Of a DNA stretch of 64,000 nucleotides, positions 27,627-34,870 are shown piece after piece. The notes beneath the pieces were generated by a model. That model was given only the letters and a program-made list of their open reading frames with translations. It did not search any database and was not told the origin of the DNA. Position numbers and translations under genes: made by a program. Position 1 is the stretch's first letter. The number at the start of each line of letters is the position of its first letter. Origin of the DNA: Alteribacillus iranensis (lineage in GTDB: Bacteria; Bacillota; Bacilli; Bacillales; Marinococcaceae); NCBI RefSeq assembly GCF_900113025.1, contig NZ_FONT01000005.1, positions 62,001 through 126,000 on the forward strand, given 5' to 3'.

Positions 27627-28100
27627 ATGAGCCTTATTGGTTTTGAGTTGCTGGCTGGAAGATCTATTTCCATTCAACCTGATGCGGTCTTTTCTATTGC
27701 TGTCTTCTGGAACAACGAGAAAATTCCAACATCTTTAGGAAAAGATACGTACCACCGGCATATGCTCTTGTTGCCTAATCGCCGAATTACTGGGACAGGG
27801 CGAATTCACCATGTTGCAAACAAAAACAATTCCTCTTTCCTATTGGATCAAACGACTCCTTGTCATTTATTTAAGAGTCCTTTTCGTTCAATGGACACTT
27901 TGCACATTAACGTCACAACTCCACCAACAATAAACTTAGAACCTTTATATCGAAGTGTCTCGATTCGTTTCTACAAAAAAAATAAAAGTGGGACAGAGCG
28001 TTATCATTTGTTTCTAGACCCGCTTTCCATTATAGAATCACAGGTAAACAACTTTGTTATCGACCTGTCCCATATTATGCCGAAATACATTCACGCTTAG
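27627..28100 (+). CDS. Hypothetical protein
   Basis: 157 aa with ATG behind TAAGGGGGAAG. No signal peptide, membrane helix or recognised domain; predicted mostly beta with several basic patches (RRITGTGRIHHV, RFYKKNKSGTERYH). It follows the 104-aa gene after 100 bp and its 3-prime end overlaps the convergent Gate-domain gene by 4 bp. I do not recognise it; the clean start site and length support a real gene. Confidence 0.5.
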   Translation: MSLIGFELLAGRSISIQPDAVFSIAVFWNNEKIPTSLGKDTYHRHMLLLPNRRITGTGRIHHVANKNNSSFLLDQTTPCHLFKSPFRSMDTLHINVTTPPTINLEPLYRSVSIRFYKKNKSGTERYHLFLDPLSIIESQVNNFVIDLSHIMPKYIHA

Positions 28101-29212
28101 ACTAAGATCGGTGTTAAGAAGTATACAACAAGGAAAGCGGTTACAACTCTCATTGAGACTCCTAATACTGCAGCTCCCATAGCTTCTCTTTCTGTTAAAT
28201 CAGAGTTATCTGCCCAAATCACAGGAATTTGACCAAATACAGAAGATAAAGGCAAACCAGAAGAAGCAAGCACAAACGATCCAATAACTAATCTGGGATC
28301 TAATGTTGAAGCTGTCTCTGCCAACTGCGCCATGCCAAGCGTAGGGCTTGCTAATATGGATAAAAGCCCCGTTTCAGGATCAATGTTAAGAGCCAAGAGC
28401 GAGGTACTTAACCCACTTTCCACAAAGGACCAAACTCCTACATAATCAAGAATACCAATACAGGCAAAAACGACAGCTACAGCTGGAATGATTAACAAAA
28501 ATACGAGTTCTGCTCCCTCGCGTGCTGAATTAAATATAGTAGGCAGAAAACCTGTCTTAGGAGTAAACTTTGGTAATTCTTCCAGTTTAACTGATCGAGT
28601 GTTACGAAATAGTGTTTTTGACAGGATAAACGGGACTACAACAACAGGTAAGAAAACTGCAAGGACGACGACCAAAAAGGCGTTAACTCCAACAGCCGTC
28701 ATTGCAACCATCCCTAACATGAAGGTAGCAAAAGATTGTTGAGATTGGACCATAGTTGCCACAGCAATTTTTTGTTCATCTTTGGTAGCTCCAGAACGCA
28801 TTAAAATAGGACCGGCAATTTTACCAGCTGCATTTATATCTCCAAGAATATTATAAATACTCGGAATTATCACAGCAGGGTTAATCTTATATAAAGTAGT
28901 AACCGGTATAAAAACCCTGCTCAACGCATCGGTAAATCCTAACCTCTCTAGTGTTCTTCCTATGATCACGCTTACAATAATTGAGACTCCTACAGTTCCG
29001 GTAAGGAAAGTATCTACTACTACTGGATACACTTGGTCTACGACCGAGTTAAATATCCCGGATAATGTCTCTGGTGAAAACAACATGACTAAGAGAGAAA
29101 GTATCACAAGGCCTAAGCCTACTCCTTCAATTCTCGACCATTTCCTCTTCTCTTTTGGTGGCTCCTGCTGTGGAACAACTACCTCTTCTTCCATTCTTTT
29201 TGCCTCGCTCAT
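28097..29212 (-). CDS. Gate-domain membrane protein (nucleoside-recognition/YjiG-YjiH-like)
   Basis: 371 aa. A basic/acidic cytoplasmic N terminus (1-28) is followed by about nine helices in two Gate-type repeats; the first contains YNILGDINAAGKIAGPIL and the second ASPTLGMAQLAETAS. Related domains occur in SpmA/SpmB, FeoB and YjiH permeases. A transport role for the substrate or a product of this regulon is inferred. ATG 29212 has AAGGGGAGG. Last gene of the ferredoxin / malic enzyme / Nif3 unit. Confidence 0.65.
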   Translation of the reverse strand: MSEAKRMEEEVVVPQQEPPKEKRKWSRIEGVGLGLVILSLLVMLFSPETLSGIFNSVVDQVYPVVVDTFLTGTVGVSIIVSVIIGRTLERLGFTDALSRVFIPVTTLYKINPAVIIPSIYNILGDINAAGKIAGPILMRSGATKDEQKIAVATMVQSQQSFATFMLGMVAMTAVGVNAFLVVVLAVFLPVVVVPFILSKTLFRNTRSVKLEELPKFTPKTGFLPTIFNSAREGAELVFLLIIPAVAVVFACIGILDYVGVWSFVESGLSTSLLALNIDPETGLLSILASPTLGMAQLAETASTLDPRLVIGSFVLASSGLPLSSVFGQIPVIWADNSDLTEREAMGAAVLGVSMRVVTAFLVVYFLTPILV

Positions 29213-29254
29213 TTTTTCCTCCCCTTATTAAGGTAATACATAAACAAAGAACCT

Positions 29255-30274
29255 TTACATTTCCATGACTTTATTTTTCACCAGAAATTCATCAGACATT
29301 GTCTTAGCATATTTTTTCAATGCAGTGTCCCCTACTTCATGTAAGGCAGTGCTAGTGACTTTCTCTCGAAAAATGACTACCTCAACATCAGGAAGTAATG
29401 TATCAAGCGCATAGGCTAGTGGCAGACCATTCTCTAAAATCTCAAGTACGTGTGAATTACCAACAATGAAATTGAGGCCTAACTCTTTAGCTGTTGTCAC
29501 TAATTCGTGATCCTCGTTTACTCTGCTAATGGAAGCAAGGACTGTGTCTGCCTCGGGGTGTTCATGGTATGCTTTTCGGAGATGTTCAGCTGTAAAGCCA
29601 GTGTGTGGGAAAATATGCATGATATTATTCACCGGGGTTGTCTCACCTCCGAGAATAATGTGACCACGAGTGACCGTACTTGTTTCTATCATGGAAGGTG
29701 ATTGAGAAATATCTTTCTCTAACATTAACAGTTGCTCCTCTGTTTGTAGTCCCATTAACTTATCCAGTCTATCTAACACGTCCCCCAGTGTGTTCACCTC
29801 GGGCAAAGTGCTTCCTACAAACAACACATTACCTTCCAAATTTCCGTAAGAGATTTCTTTTCGATATACTTCGTGACCATGTAAATAAGAAATACCAGGA
29901 TGAAGTCCATGAAATGCTTCATGCAGCTCAAAAGCTGTTACATTATACAAATCGAGATAATTTTTTAAGATCACCCCTCCAGAATTTGCTCCCTCCGCTA
30001 TCGGATGATGGGCTATGATTGCATCAACATCGGTAGCACCTGCAAGTTCAATGCTATTTTCTGTCATTGTCATCGTCACTGCAATTTTTTTAATAGGAGT
30101 ATCTAGCTTCCCATATACCAGCCCTGGTGTTTCTAGGATACCTTTTCCCGGAATGTTCGAAGACTTTGTCAACACGAATGGATGTTCACCTGATGTGATA
30201 TCGTTCAATGACTGAACAACCCTGCCCCCCGTTAAAGTGTCGAGAGCATTTAACACATCTTGTACTGTTTTCAT
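29255..30274 (-). CDS. Nif3-like dinuclear metal-centre protein
   Basis: 339 aa from ATG 30274, preceded by CAGGGGGGAT. The motif IIAHHPIAEGANS matches the metal-binding His-His segment of the Nif3/YqfO family, and a second His-rich stretch (HEAFHGLHPGISYLHGHE) probably completes the site. A C-terminal VIFREK segment follows. Nif3 proteins form hexamers with a two-metal centre resembling amidohydrolase sites; housekeeping members are GTP cyclohydrolase-like or of unknown role. This copy lies inside a catabolic operon, so it may hydrolyse a pathway intermediate. Confidence 0.75.
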   Translation of the reverse strand: MKTVQDVLNALDTLTGGRVVQSLNDITSGEHPFVLTKSSNIPGKGILETPGLVYGKLDTPIKKIAVTMTMTENSIELAGATDVDAIIAHHPIAEGANSGGVILKNYLDLYNVTAFELHEAFHGLHPGISYLHGHEVYRKEISYGNLEGNVLFVGSTLPEVNTLGDVLDRLDKLMGLQTEEQLLMLEKDISQSPSMIETSTVTRGHIILGGETTPVNNIMHIFPHTGFTAEHLRKAYHEHPEADTVLASISRVNEDHELVTTAKELGLNFIVGNSHVLEILENGLPLAYALDTLLPDVEVVIFREKVTSTALHEVGDTALKKYAKTMSDEFLVKNKVMEM

Positions 30275-30336
30275 ATAATCCCCCCTGATTAGAATAGAGG
30301 AGTTCATCACCTAGTCGAGATGAACTCCAGAATACT

Positions 30337-31539
30337 CTACACTCTCACTGTCAGATTAGATGGTTTCTTCTTAATAGCCCCGCTTTCAATGGCTGCCCGT
30401 TCTACAGCTTCCGCTACCTTTGTTACCACCTCATTATGAAATGGTGAAGGTATTACATACTCTTCATGTAATTCATCAGGTGGAATGACATCAGCAATAG
30501 CATACACTGCAGCTAATTTCATTTCCTCATTAATCTCAGTGGCCCGAGCATTTAATGCCCCACGGAATATACCTGGAAACGCTAATACATTATTTACTTG
30601 ATTGGGAAGGTCGGAACGTCCCGTACCAACTACTTTTGCTCCAGCAGCTTTAGCGGCATCCGGCATTATTTCAGGTACAGGATTTGCCATGGCAAATATA
30701 ATGGCGTCATTATTCATTCGCTGGACCATATCAAAAGTCAACGTATGAGCGGCAGATACACCGATGAAGACATCAGCTCCTTCTATCACCTCCTCTAAAG
30801 TTCCCTGTACATTCTCATTATTTGTCTGTTTTGCTTGCTCTTCTTTCACCGGGTTCATCGCATACGGACGTCCCTCATAAATAGCTCCTTGAGAATCACA
30901 CAATATAATCTCTTCTACACCCATGGAGCGTAATAACTTCACAATAGCGATTCCAGCGGCTCCTGCGCCATTTACTACTACTTTTGTTTTAGCTATTTGC
31001 TTATTTGTTACTTTTAAAGCATTTAGAAAACCACTTCCCGTCACGATAGCTGTTCCGTGTTGATCGTCATGGAACACGGGTATATTTAATTGTTCTTTTA
31101 ATCTATCTTCTATATAGAAACATTCAGGGGCTGCAATGTCTTCTAAATTAATCCCGCCATATGTGGGCTCTAACAATGTAACTGCTTTAACTATTTCTTC
31201 TATATCAGTAGAATCTAAACAAATAGGATAAGCATCAATGTCAGCAAAATGTTTAAACAGAGCGCTTTTTCCCTCCATGACAGGCAAAGCTGCCGAAGCT
31301 CCAATATTACCTAATCCAAGTACCGCGGTCCCATTCGTTACAACCGCTACACTGTTTCCTCTCGTTGTATAACGATATGAGTTATCAATGTTTTCATAAA
31401 TTTCTTTGCAAGGTTCCGCTACACCCGGAGAGTAAATAACAGATAGATCTTCTTTGTCTTCTACGGGCGTCTTTACATTAATACTGATTTTACCTTTATA
31501 CTGTTCATGCACCTTTAACGCTCGTTCCTTTAGGTCCAA
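30337..31539 (-). CDS. Malic enzyme (NAD(P)-dependent)
   Basis: 400-aa short-form malic enzyme that decarboxylates malate to pyruvate. Motifs are SVIYSPGVAEPC at the N terminus, TNGTAVLGLGNIG, ADIDAYPICLD and the cofactor segment VVNGAGAAGIAI. Length fits the bacterial YtsJ/MaeB core without the phosphotransacetylase extension. TTG 31539 has a strong AAAAGGAGGAGGG site. Its place between a 2Fe-2S ferredoxin and the Nif3-like gene suggests that the pathway delivers carbon as a C4 dicarboxylate and this enzyme feeds it to pyruvate and NAD(P)H. Confidence 0.9.
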   Translation of the reverse strand: MDLKERALKVHEQYKGKISINVKTPVEDKEDLSVIYSPGVAEPCKEIYENIDNSYRYTTRGNSVAVVTNGTAVLGLGNIGASAALPVMEGKSALFKHFADIDAYPICLDSTDIEEIVKAVTLLEPTYGGINLEDIAAPECFYIEDRLKEQLNIPVFHDDQHGTAIVTGSGFLNALKVTNKQIAKTKVVVNGAGAAGIAIVKLLRSMGVEEIILCDSQGAIYEGRPYAMNPVKEEQAKQTNNENVQGTLEEVIEGADVFIGVSAAHTLTFDMVQRMNNDAIIFAMANPVPEIMPDAAKAAGAKVVGTGRSDLPNQVNNVLAFPGIFRGALNARATEINEEMKLAAVYAIADVIPPDELHEEYVIPSPFHNEVVTKVAEAVERAAIESGAIKKKPSNLTVRV

Positions 31540-31570
31540 ATGTTTCCCTCCTCCTTTTCATGTCTACTAA

Positions 31571-31927
31571 CTACCTTGTACCTGAAGAGCTCACTTCTTT
31601 TTTTATTTTATCTGGCTTTCTTCTTTTCACTTGTTTTGTCACTTCTTCGTCCCAAGAAATTTCAACGTCTCCTTCCTTAACAAAAGTTTGACAACCTAAT
31701 CGATACCCTTTTTCTAACCATTCTTCTCCAAGTTTTCTTTTTTCTTGTACTTTCACTTTATCTAGATTCTCCGCCCCTTGTTCAATCTTACATACACAAG
31801 TTCCACAAATGCCTCCCCCGCAACGGTTAGGTAATTCTCCGTCATAGCGAAGTGACATTCTTAAAATGTTAGCCTCCTCTGGTACTTCCATACTTTTCTC
31901 GCTTGTTAAAAAATGAATGGTTGGCAT
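31571..31927 (-). CDS. 2Fe-2S ferredoxin, plant/adrenodoxin-like type
   Basis: 118 aa. Cluster ligands are CGGGICGTCVC near residues 36-46 and a distal Cys in YRLGCQTFV near 80. The C-terminal tail is very basic (KQVKRRKPDKIKKE). A good AAAGGAG site precedes ATG. First gene of a unit with malic enzyme, Nif3-like and Gate-domain genes, immediately downstream of a GTATAC operator. It probably supplies electrons to an oxygenase of the regulon. A close paralogue is encoded at 32852-33184. Confidence 0.9.
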   Translation of the reverse strand: MPTIHFLTSEKSMEVPEEANILRMSLRYDGELPNRCGGGICGTCVCKIEQGAENLDKVKVQEKRKLGEEWLEKGYRLGCQTFVKEGDVEISWDEEVTKQVKRRKPDKIKKEVSSSGTR

Positions 31928-31945
31928 GTTTCCACACTCCTTTTA

Positions 31946-31962
31946 TTAGTATACAGTATACC
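31946..31962. promoter_or_regulatory. GTATAC operator, site 5
   Basis: TTAGTATACAGTATACC, two overlapping GTATAC cores 7 bp apart, about 20 bp upstream of the ferredoxin start. Confidence 0.75.
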
Positions 31963-32030
31963 AAATCTCCCGATTCAAACAACATTAGTTTATAGAAAAT
32001 TTAGTCATTTACGAAAACAGTTCATTCTTC

Positions 32031-32807
32031 CTATGATTTAGATCCTGCGTGAGCATTTATTTCCATTAGAGATAGCAAATCTTTTGATAACCGTTCAAGA
32101 GATGTTTGTACGATGTGACGTCCGATATCTTCATTTGCAATTGTGGCATTCCCAATGGCACCATTGGCAGTCATTTCTTCATATTTATAAAACCCTTGTA
32201 TGGGTTGTCCAGGTCTTAACTGCTCCCAGCGGCCACCATGCTGGATATTACCTTTCGTTAACCTGTCTTTTCTTACAATCTCCGGGGCTAAATAAAGAGC
32301 CTCGGAAACCTCTCGCTCGCAACTATGTCCGTAAAGAGAAGTTTCTGTATATTGTTCTATTACATCTTTCGCGGAAGCGGTCGTCTTTGCATAATATATT
32401 TCGACATTTAAATCTAAAGAAAGCTTGGTAGAAGCAACTCCCAGGATGGATTGATTCCCGCCGTGAGCATTGAGCAACAAAAACTTCTTTATTCCATGTT
32501 CTTTTAATGATGACACCACATCTTTAATAACACTTAGCATTGTTTCAGGTTGAAGTGTTATCGTTCCGGGAAAATTCATATGATGAGGGGAAATCCCTAA
32601 ATTAATGACAGGGGTGATCACTGTATATGGATGCAATTTCTCCCCTAATAAAATTGCCATTTTTTCCGCAAGTACAGCATCACAATTCTCCGTCATGTGT
32701 GGACCATGCTGTTCATGAGCTCCTACAGGGATCACTGCCATTTTAACTGTCTGTAAAGCCTCTTCCACTTCAGGCCATGTCATTTTTCCTAATTGATAGA
32801 CTTTCAA
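32031..32807 (-). CDS. Creatininase-family amidohydrolase
   Basis: 258 aa. Metal-binding motifs of the family are complete: GAHEQHGPHMTENCD (Glu, His, Asp), NAHGGNQS (His) and a Glu in HSCEREVSEAL. The family includes creatinine amidohydrolase, the mycofactocin peptidase MftE, formamide hydrolases of flavin/deazaflavin synthesis and sugar lactone hydrolases, so the substrate is open. A cyclic or N-formyl amide would suit the presence of RidA and an aldehyde dehydrogenase. TTG 32807 follows AAAGGAGGGG. It has its own GTATAC operator directly upstream. Confidence 0.85.
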   Translation of the reverse strand: MKVYQLGKMTWPEVEEALQTVKMAVIPVGAHEQHGPHMTENCDAVLAEKMAILLGEKLHPYTVITPVINLGISPHHMNFPGTITLQPETMLSVIKDVVSSLKEHGIKKFLLLNAHGGNQSILGVASTKLSLDLNVEIYYAKTTASAKDVIEQYTETSLYGHSCEREVSEALYLAPEIVRKDRLTKGNIQHGGRWEQLRPGQPIQGFYKYEEMTANGAIGNATIANEDIGRHIVQTSLERLSKDLLSLMEINAHAGSKS

Positions 32808-32823
32808 TTAAACACCCCTCCTT

Positions 32824-32840
32824 TTTGTATATTGTATACC
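32824..32840. promoter_or_regulatory. GTATAC operator, site 6
   Basis: TTTGTATATTGTATACC, a full consensus match, 17 bp upstream of the creatininase-like start. Confidence 0.78.
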
Positions 32841-32851
32841 TTAAAATAAAA

Positions 32852-33184
32852 TTATTTTGTTGTTGTTACAGATTTTCGACGAGGGGGGCGAATAGAAATA
32901 TTTTCCTGGGATATTTCAATGTCTTCTTGTATTCTTAGTTGGCATGTAAGTCTATACCCTTCTGTTAACTTTTCACCGAGCATTTTTTGTTCTTTCCAAT
33001 TAGGTTCCTCTAAACCTTCTGCTCCTTCCACTACTTTACATGTACAACGCGTACATTTCCCCATTCCACATCCATATTTTAATTTGGGAAATTGTTTGAT
33101 TCCAGCCAATACTACTAAGTTAGCGTTCTCATTTACTTCTTGTTCTATAACTTCCCCATCTATATGCAACTTGACTTTTGGCAT
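32852..33184 (-). CDS. 2Fe-2S ferredoxin (paralogue)
   Basis: 110 aa if started at ATG 33184, which lies eight bases after AAGGAG; an ATG two codons earlier is only two bases from it. The cluster motif is CGMGKCTRCTC with a distal Cys in YRLTCQLRI; the basic tail resembles that of the ferredoxin at 31571. The shared YRLxCQ and GEKL/GEEWLE segments show that the two arose by duplication. Two paralogues in one regulon may serve two different acceptors. Confidence 0.88.
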   Translation of the reverse strand: MPKVKLHIDGEVIEQEVNENANLVVLAGIKQFPKLKYGCGMGKCTRCTCKVVEGAEGLEEPNWKEQKMLGEKLTEGYRLTCQLRIQEDIEISQENISIRPPRRKSVTTTK

Positions 33185-33213
33185 TTTCATCTCTCCTTGT
33201 CTTTAGTTGATAT

Positions 33214-33657
33214 TTAATTAATTTCAGCGATAACATCTACTTCCACAGCAGCGTTACCTGGCAAGGAAGCCGCTCCTACTGCGCATCTAACATGCTCACC
33301 TGGTTTTCCAAATAGTTTCACGAATAAATCAGACGCCCCATTAATAACTTTAGGTATATCTCCAAAATCCTCGCTGCAATTTACATAGCCTGTTACCTTT
33401 ACAATTTGATTGATTTGAGATAAATCTCCGAGATAATCTTCTAATACAGCCAACAGATTTAGTGCACAGGTCTTTGCAGCTTCATAACCTTCTTCTATTG
33501 TCACATCTTTTCCTATTTTTCCTTTATAAGAAATTTCTCCATTCCATTTTGAGGTGATACCGCTTACATAAACTATGTTTCCGATTTGTTTGATCGATAA
33601 ATAATGTCCTGATTGTTTGGGCACTTTGGGAAGCTCTATATTTTCTAAATTCGTCAT
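33214..33657 (-). CDS. RidA-family enamine/imine deaminase
   Basis: 147 aa with the complete RidA (YjgF/UK114) domain: VYVSGITSKWNGEI, AAKTCALNLLAVLED, the conserved Arg in HVRCAVGAASLPGNAAVEVDV, and a C-terminal IAEIN. RidA proteins hydrolyse reactive enamines or imines to keto acids or aldehydes and ammonia. In catabolic operons they often act on an imine produced by an oxidase. ATG 33657 is preceded by AAAGGGGGATAG. It lies between the small Cys-rich gene and the second ferredoxin. Confidence 0.9.
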   Translation of the reverse strand: MTNLENIELPKVPKQSGHYLSIKQIGNIVYVSGITSKWNGEISYKGKIGKDVTIEEGYEAAKTCALNLLAVLEDYLGDLSQINQIVKVTGYVNCSEDFGDIPKVINGASDLFVKLFGKPGEHVRCAVGAASLPGNAAVEVDVIAEIN

Positions 33658-33686
33658 TTCTTTCTATCCCCCTTTTTTAATAGTAA

Positions 33687-33884
33687 TTATGCGTTAGCTT
33701 TTACTTTCACCAAACGTGAGATGGAAGGTTGTAGAGTAGAATAATTAAAATCATTGTAAAACACTTCGTATTGTGCCTTGTTTTGGCAAAATAGACATTT
33801 TACGTTTAAGCTCGATTTTTTTACGTGGGGAATATCCAACATATTTATGCCCTTACTCACGTGGCACTCACAAACCCAAACCAT
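33687..33884 (-). CDS. Small cysteine-rich protein (possible zinc ribbon)
   Basis: 65 aa if started at ATG 33884, eight bases after AAGGGAG; ATG 33890 is the alternative. CEC at the N terminus and CLFC in the middle give four cysteines that could bind zinc or iron, followed by YEVFYNDFNYSTLQPSISRLVKVKA. No family recognised. First gene of the unit with RidA and ferredoxin, downstream of a GTATAC operator. Confidence 0.55.
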   Translation of the reverse strand: MVWVCECHVSKGINMLDIPHVKKSSLNVKCLFCQNKAQYEVFYNDFNYSTLQPSISRLVKVKANA

Positions 33885-33921
33885 ATCCATCTCTCCCTTA
33901 AGCAGTTAGATATAGATTTAT

Positions 33922-33938
33922 TTTGTATACAATATACC
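33922..33938. promoter_or_regulatory. GTATAC operator, site 7
   Basis: TTTGTATACAATATACC, 38 bp upstream of the small Cys-rich gene. Confidence 0.74.
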
Positions 33939-34021
33939 ACAATGTTTTTTAGTTAACAATGGAATTTTAAAATTTTTTTAACAATTTAATGAGTAATCGT
34001 AAACTACTCTCTTGTCACCCT

Positions 34022-34056
34022 ATAAAAAAAGGGAATGATTTTTATATCATTCACCC
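34022..34056 (-). terminator. Terminator of gntR-type gene
   Basis: On the minus strand GGGTGAATGAT / ATCATTCCC followed by seven T residues; the hairpin begins within the last codons of the regulator gene. Confidence 0.85.
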
Positions 34057-34715
34057 TTTTTATGATCGATAGCATCTAAATATGCTTTTTTGGAGTTTTC
34101 AATATGAATTTTTGTTAGGTATTCAGCCATTTCGACTTCTTCGTCACGGACTGCTTTAAGTACTGCAAGATGTTCTTTCATCGCTTCATCTTCTCTGCCT
34201 TGTACTTTTCTTCCTACATCAGCAAAGGCTCGAATATAATCCATTAAATCAACTAACATCTCGTATAACTTCGGGCTTTTGGCAGCTTTATACAGTACAT
34301 GGCTTATTTCGATGTGTAAATTTGATATTTCTTCCGTGTCGTCTTGTAAAGCATTCTCCATTTTATGAATCCACACGTCTAGCTCTTTCTTCGTGTTTTC
34401 GTCCACTTTTTGTGCAGCTAACTTCGCAGCAAGTACCTCTAAAGAAGACAATATTGTAAAAACTTCAATGACATCTTCCGTTGAAATACTTGCAACCACC
34501 ACGCCTTTTCGAGGTACGGTTTTTACGAAACCTTGTGACTCCAGGCGAAATAAAGCTTCACGGATAGGGGTACGGCTGATGTTTAATTTTTCAGCAAGTT
34601 CCCGTTCAATTAGTCGATCTCCTGTTTTGTATTCTCCTTCTAATATTAAGTTTTTCAAATAAAAATATGCTCTCTCACGGATAGACAGTAAATTTTCCGG
34701 TGCCCATTGTTCCAT
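34047..34715 (-). CDS. GntR-family regulator, FadR/FCD subfamily
   Basis: 222 aa. The N-terminal winged helix (about 10-75) has LAEKLNISRTPIREALFRLESQGFV as its recognition segment. A C-terminal helical FCD ligand-binding domain (about 85-215) carries a pattern of Asp and His residues typical of metal-assisted acid binding (NLHIEISH, EHLAVLKAV). FCD regulators usually respond to organic acids and bind sites of the type TnGTnnnACnA or GTATAC. An operator of the cluster type lies just upstream of its own start, so autoregulation and control of all eight sites is the simplest reading. ATG 34715 with AAGGGGG. Confidence 0.9.
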   Translation of the reverse strand: MEQWAPENLLSIRERAYFYLKNLILEGEYKTGDRLIERELAEKLNISRTPIREALFRLESQGFVKTVPRKGVVVASISTEDVIEVFTILSSLEVLAAKLAAQKVDENTKKELDVWIHKMENALQDDTEEISNLHIEISHVLYKAAKSPKLYEMLVDLMDYIRAFADVGRKVQGREDEAMKEHLAVLKAVRDEEVEMAEYLTKIHIENSKKAYLDAIDHKKGE

Positions 34716-34730
34716 ATAGATCCCCCTTAT

Positions 34731-34747
34731 TTTGTATGCGGTATACC
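34731..34747. promoter_or_regulatory. GTATAC operator, site 8 (autoregulatory)
   Basis: TTTGTATGCGGTATACC, 16-32 bp upstream of the GntR gene's start codon. Confidence 0.74.
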
Positions 34748-34870
34748 ATATTATACTAAATAAACATTCATTTATAAAATCATTCGCTTTATTGCTTTTG
34801 GGTGGGAAAGGCTGATAATTAATAAATTAAAAACGTATCGCATTAGTAAAAGTGTATAAGGAACAAGCCA

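Noticed and set aside
20045-34715. Sigma-54 promoters inside the GTATAC cluster, suggested by the activator gene at its upstream end
   Set aside because: No correctly spaced GG/GC pair with a TTGC box was found upstream of the cluster's gene units.
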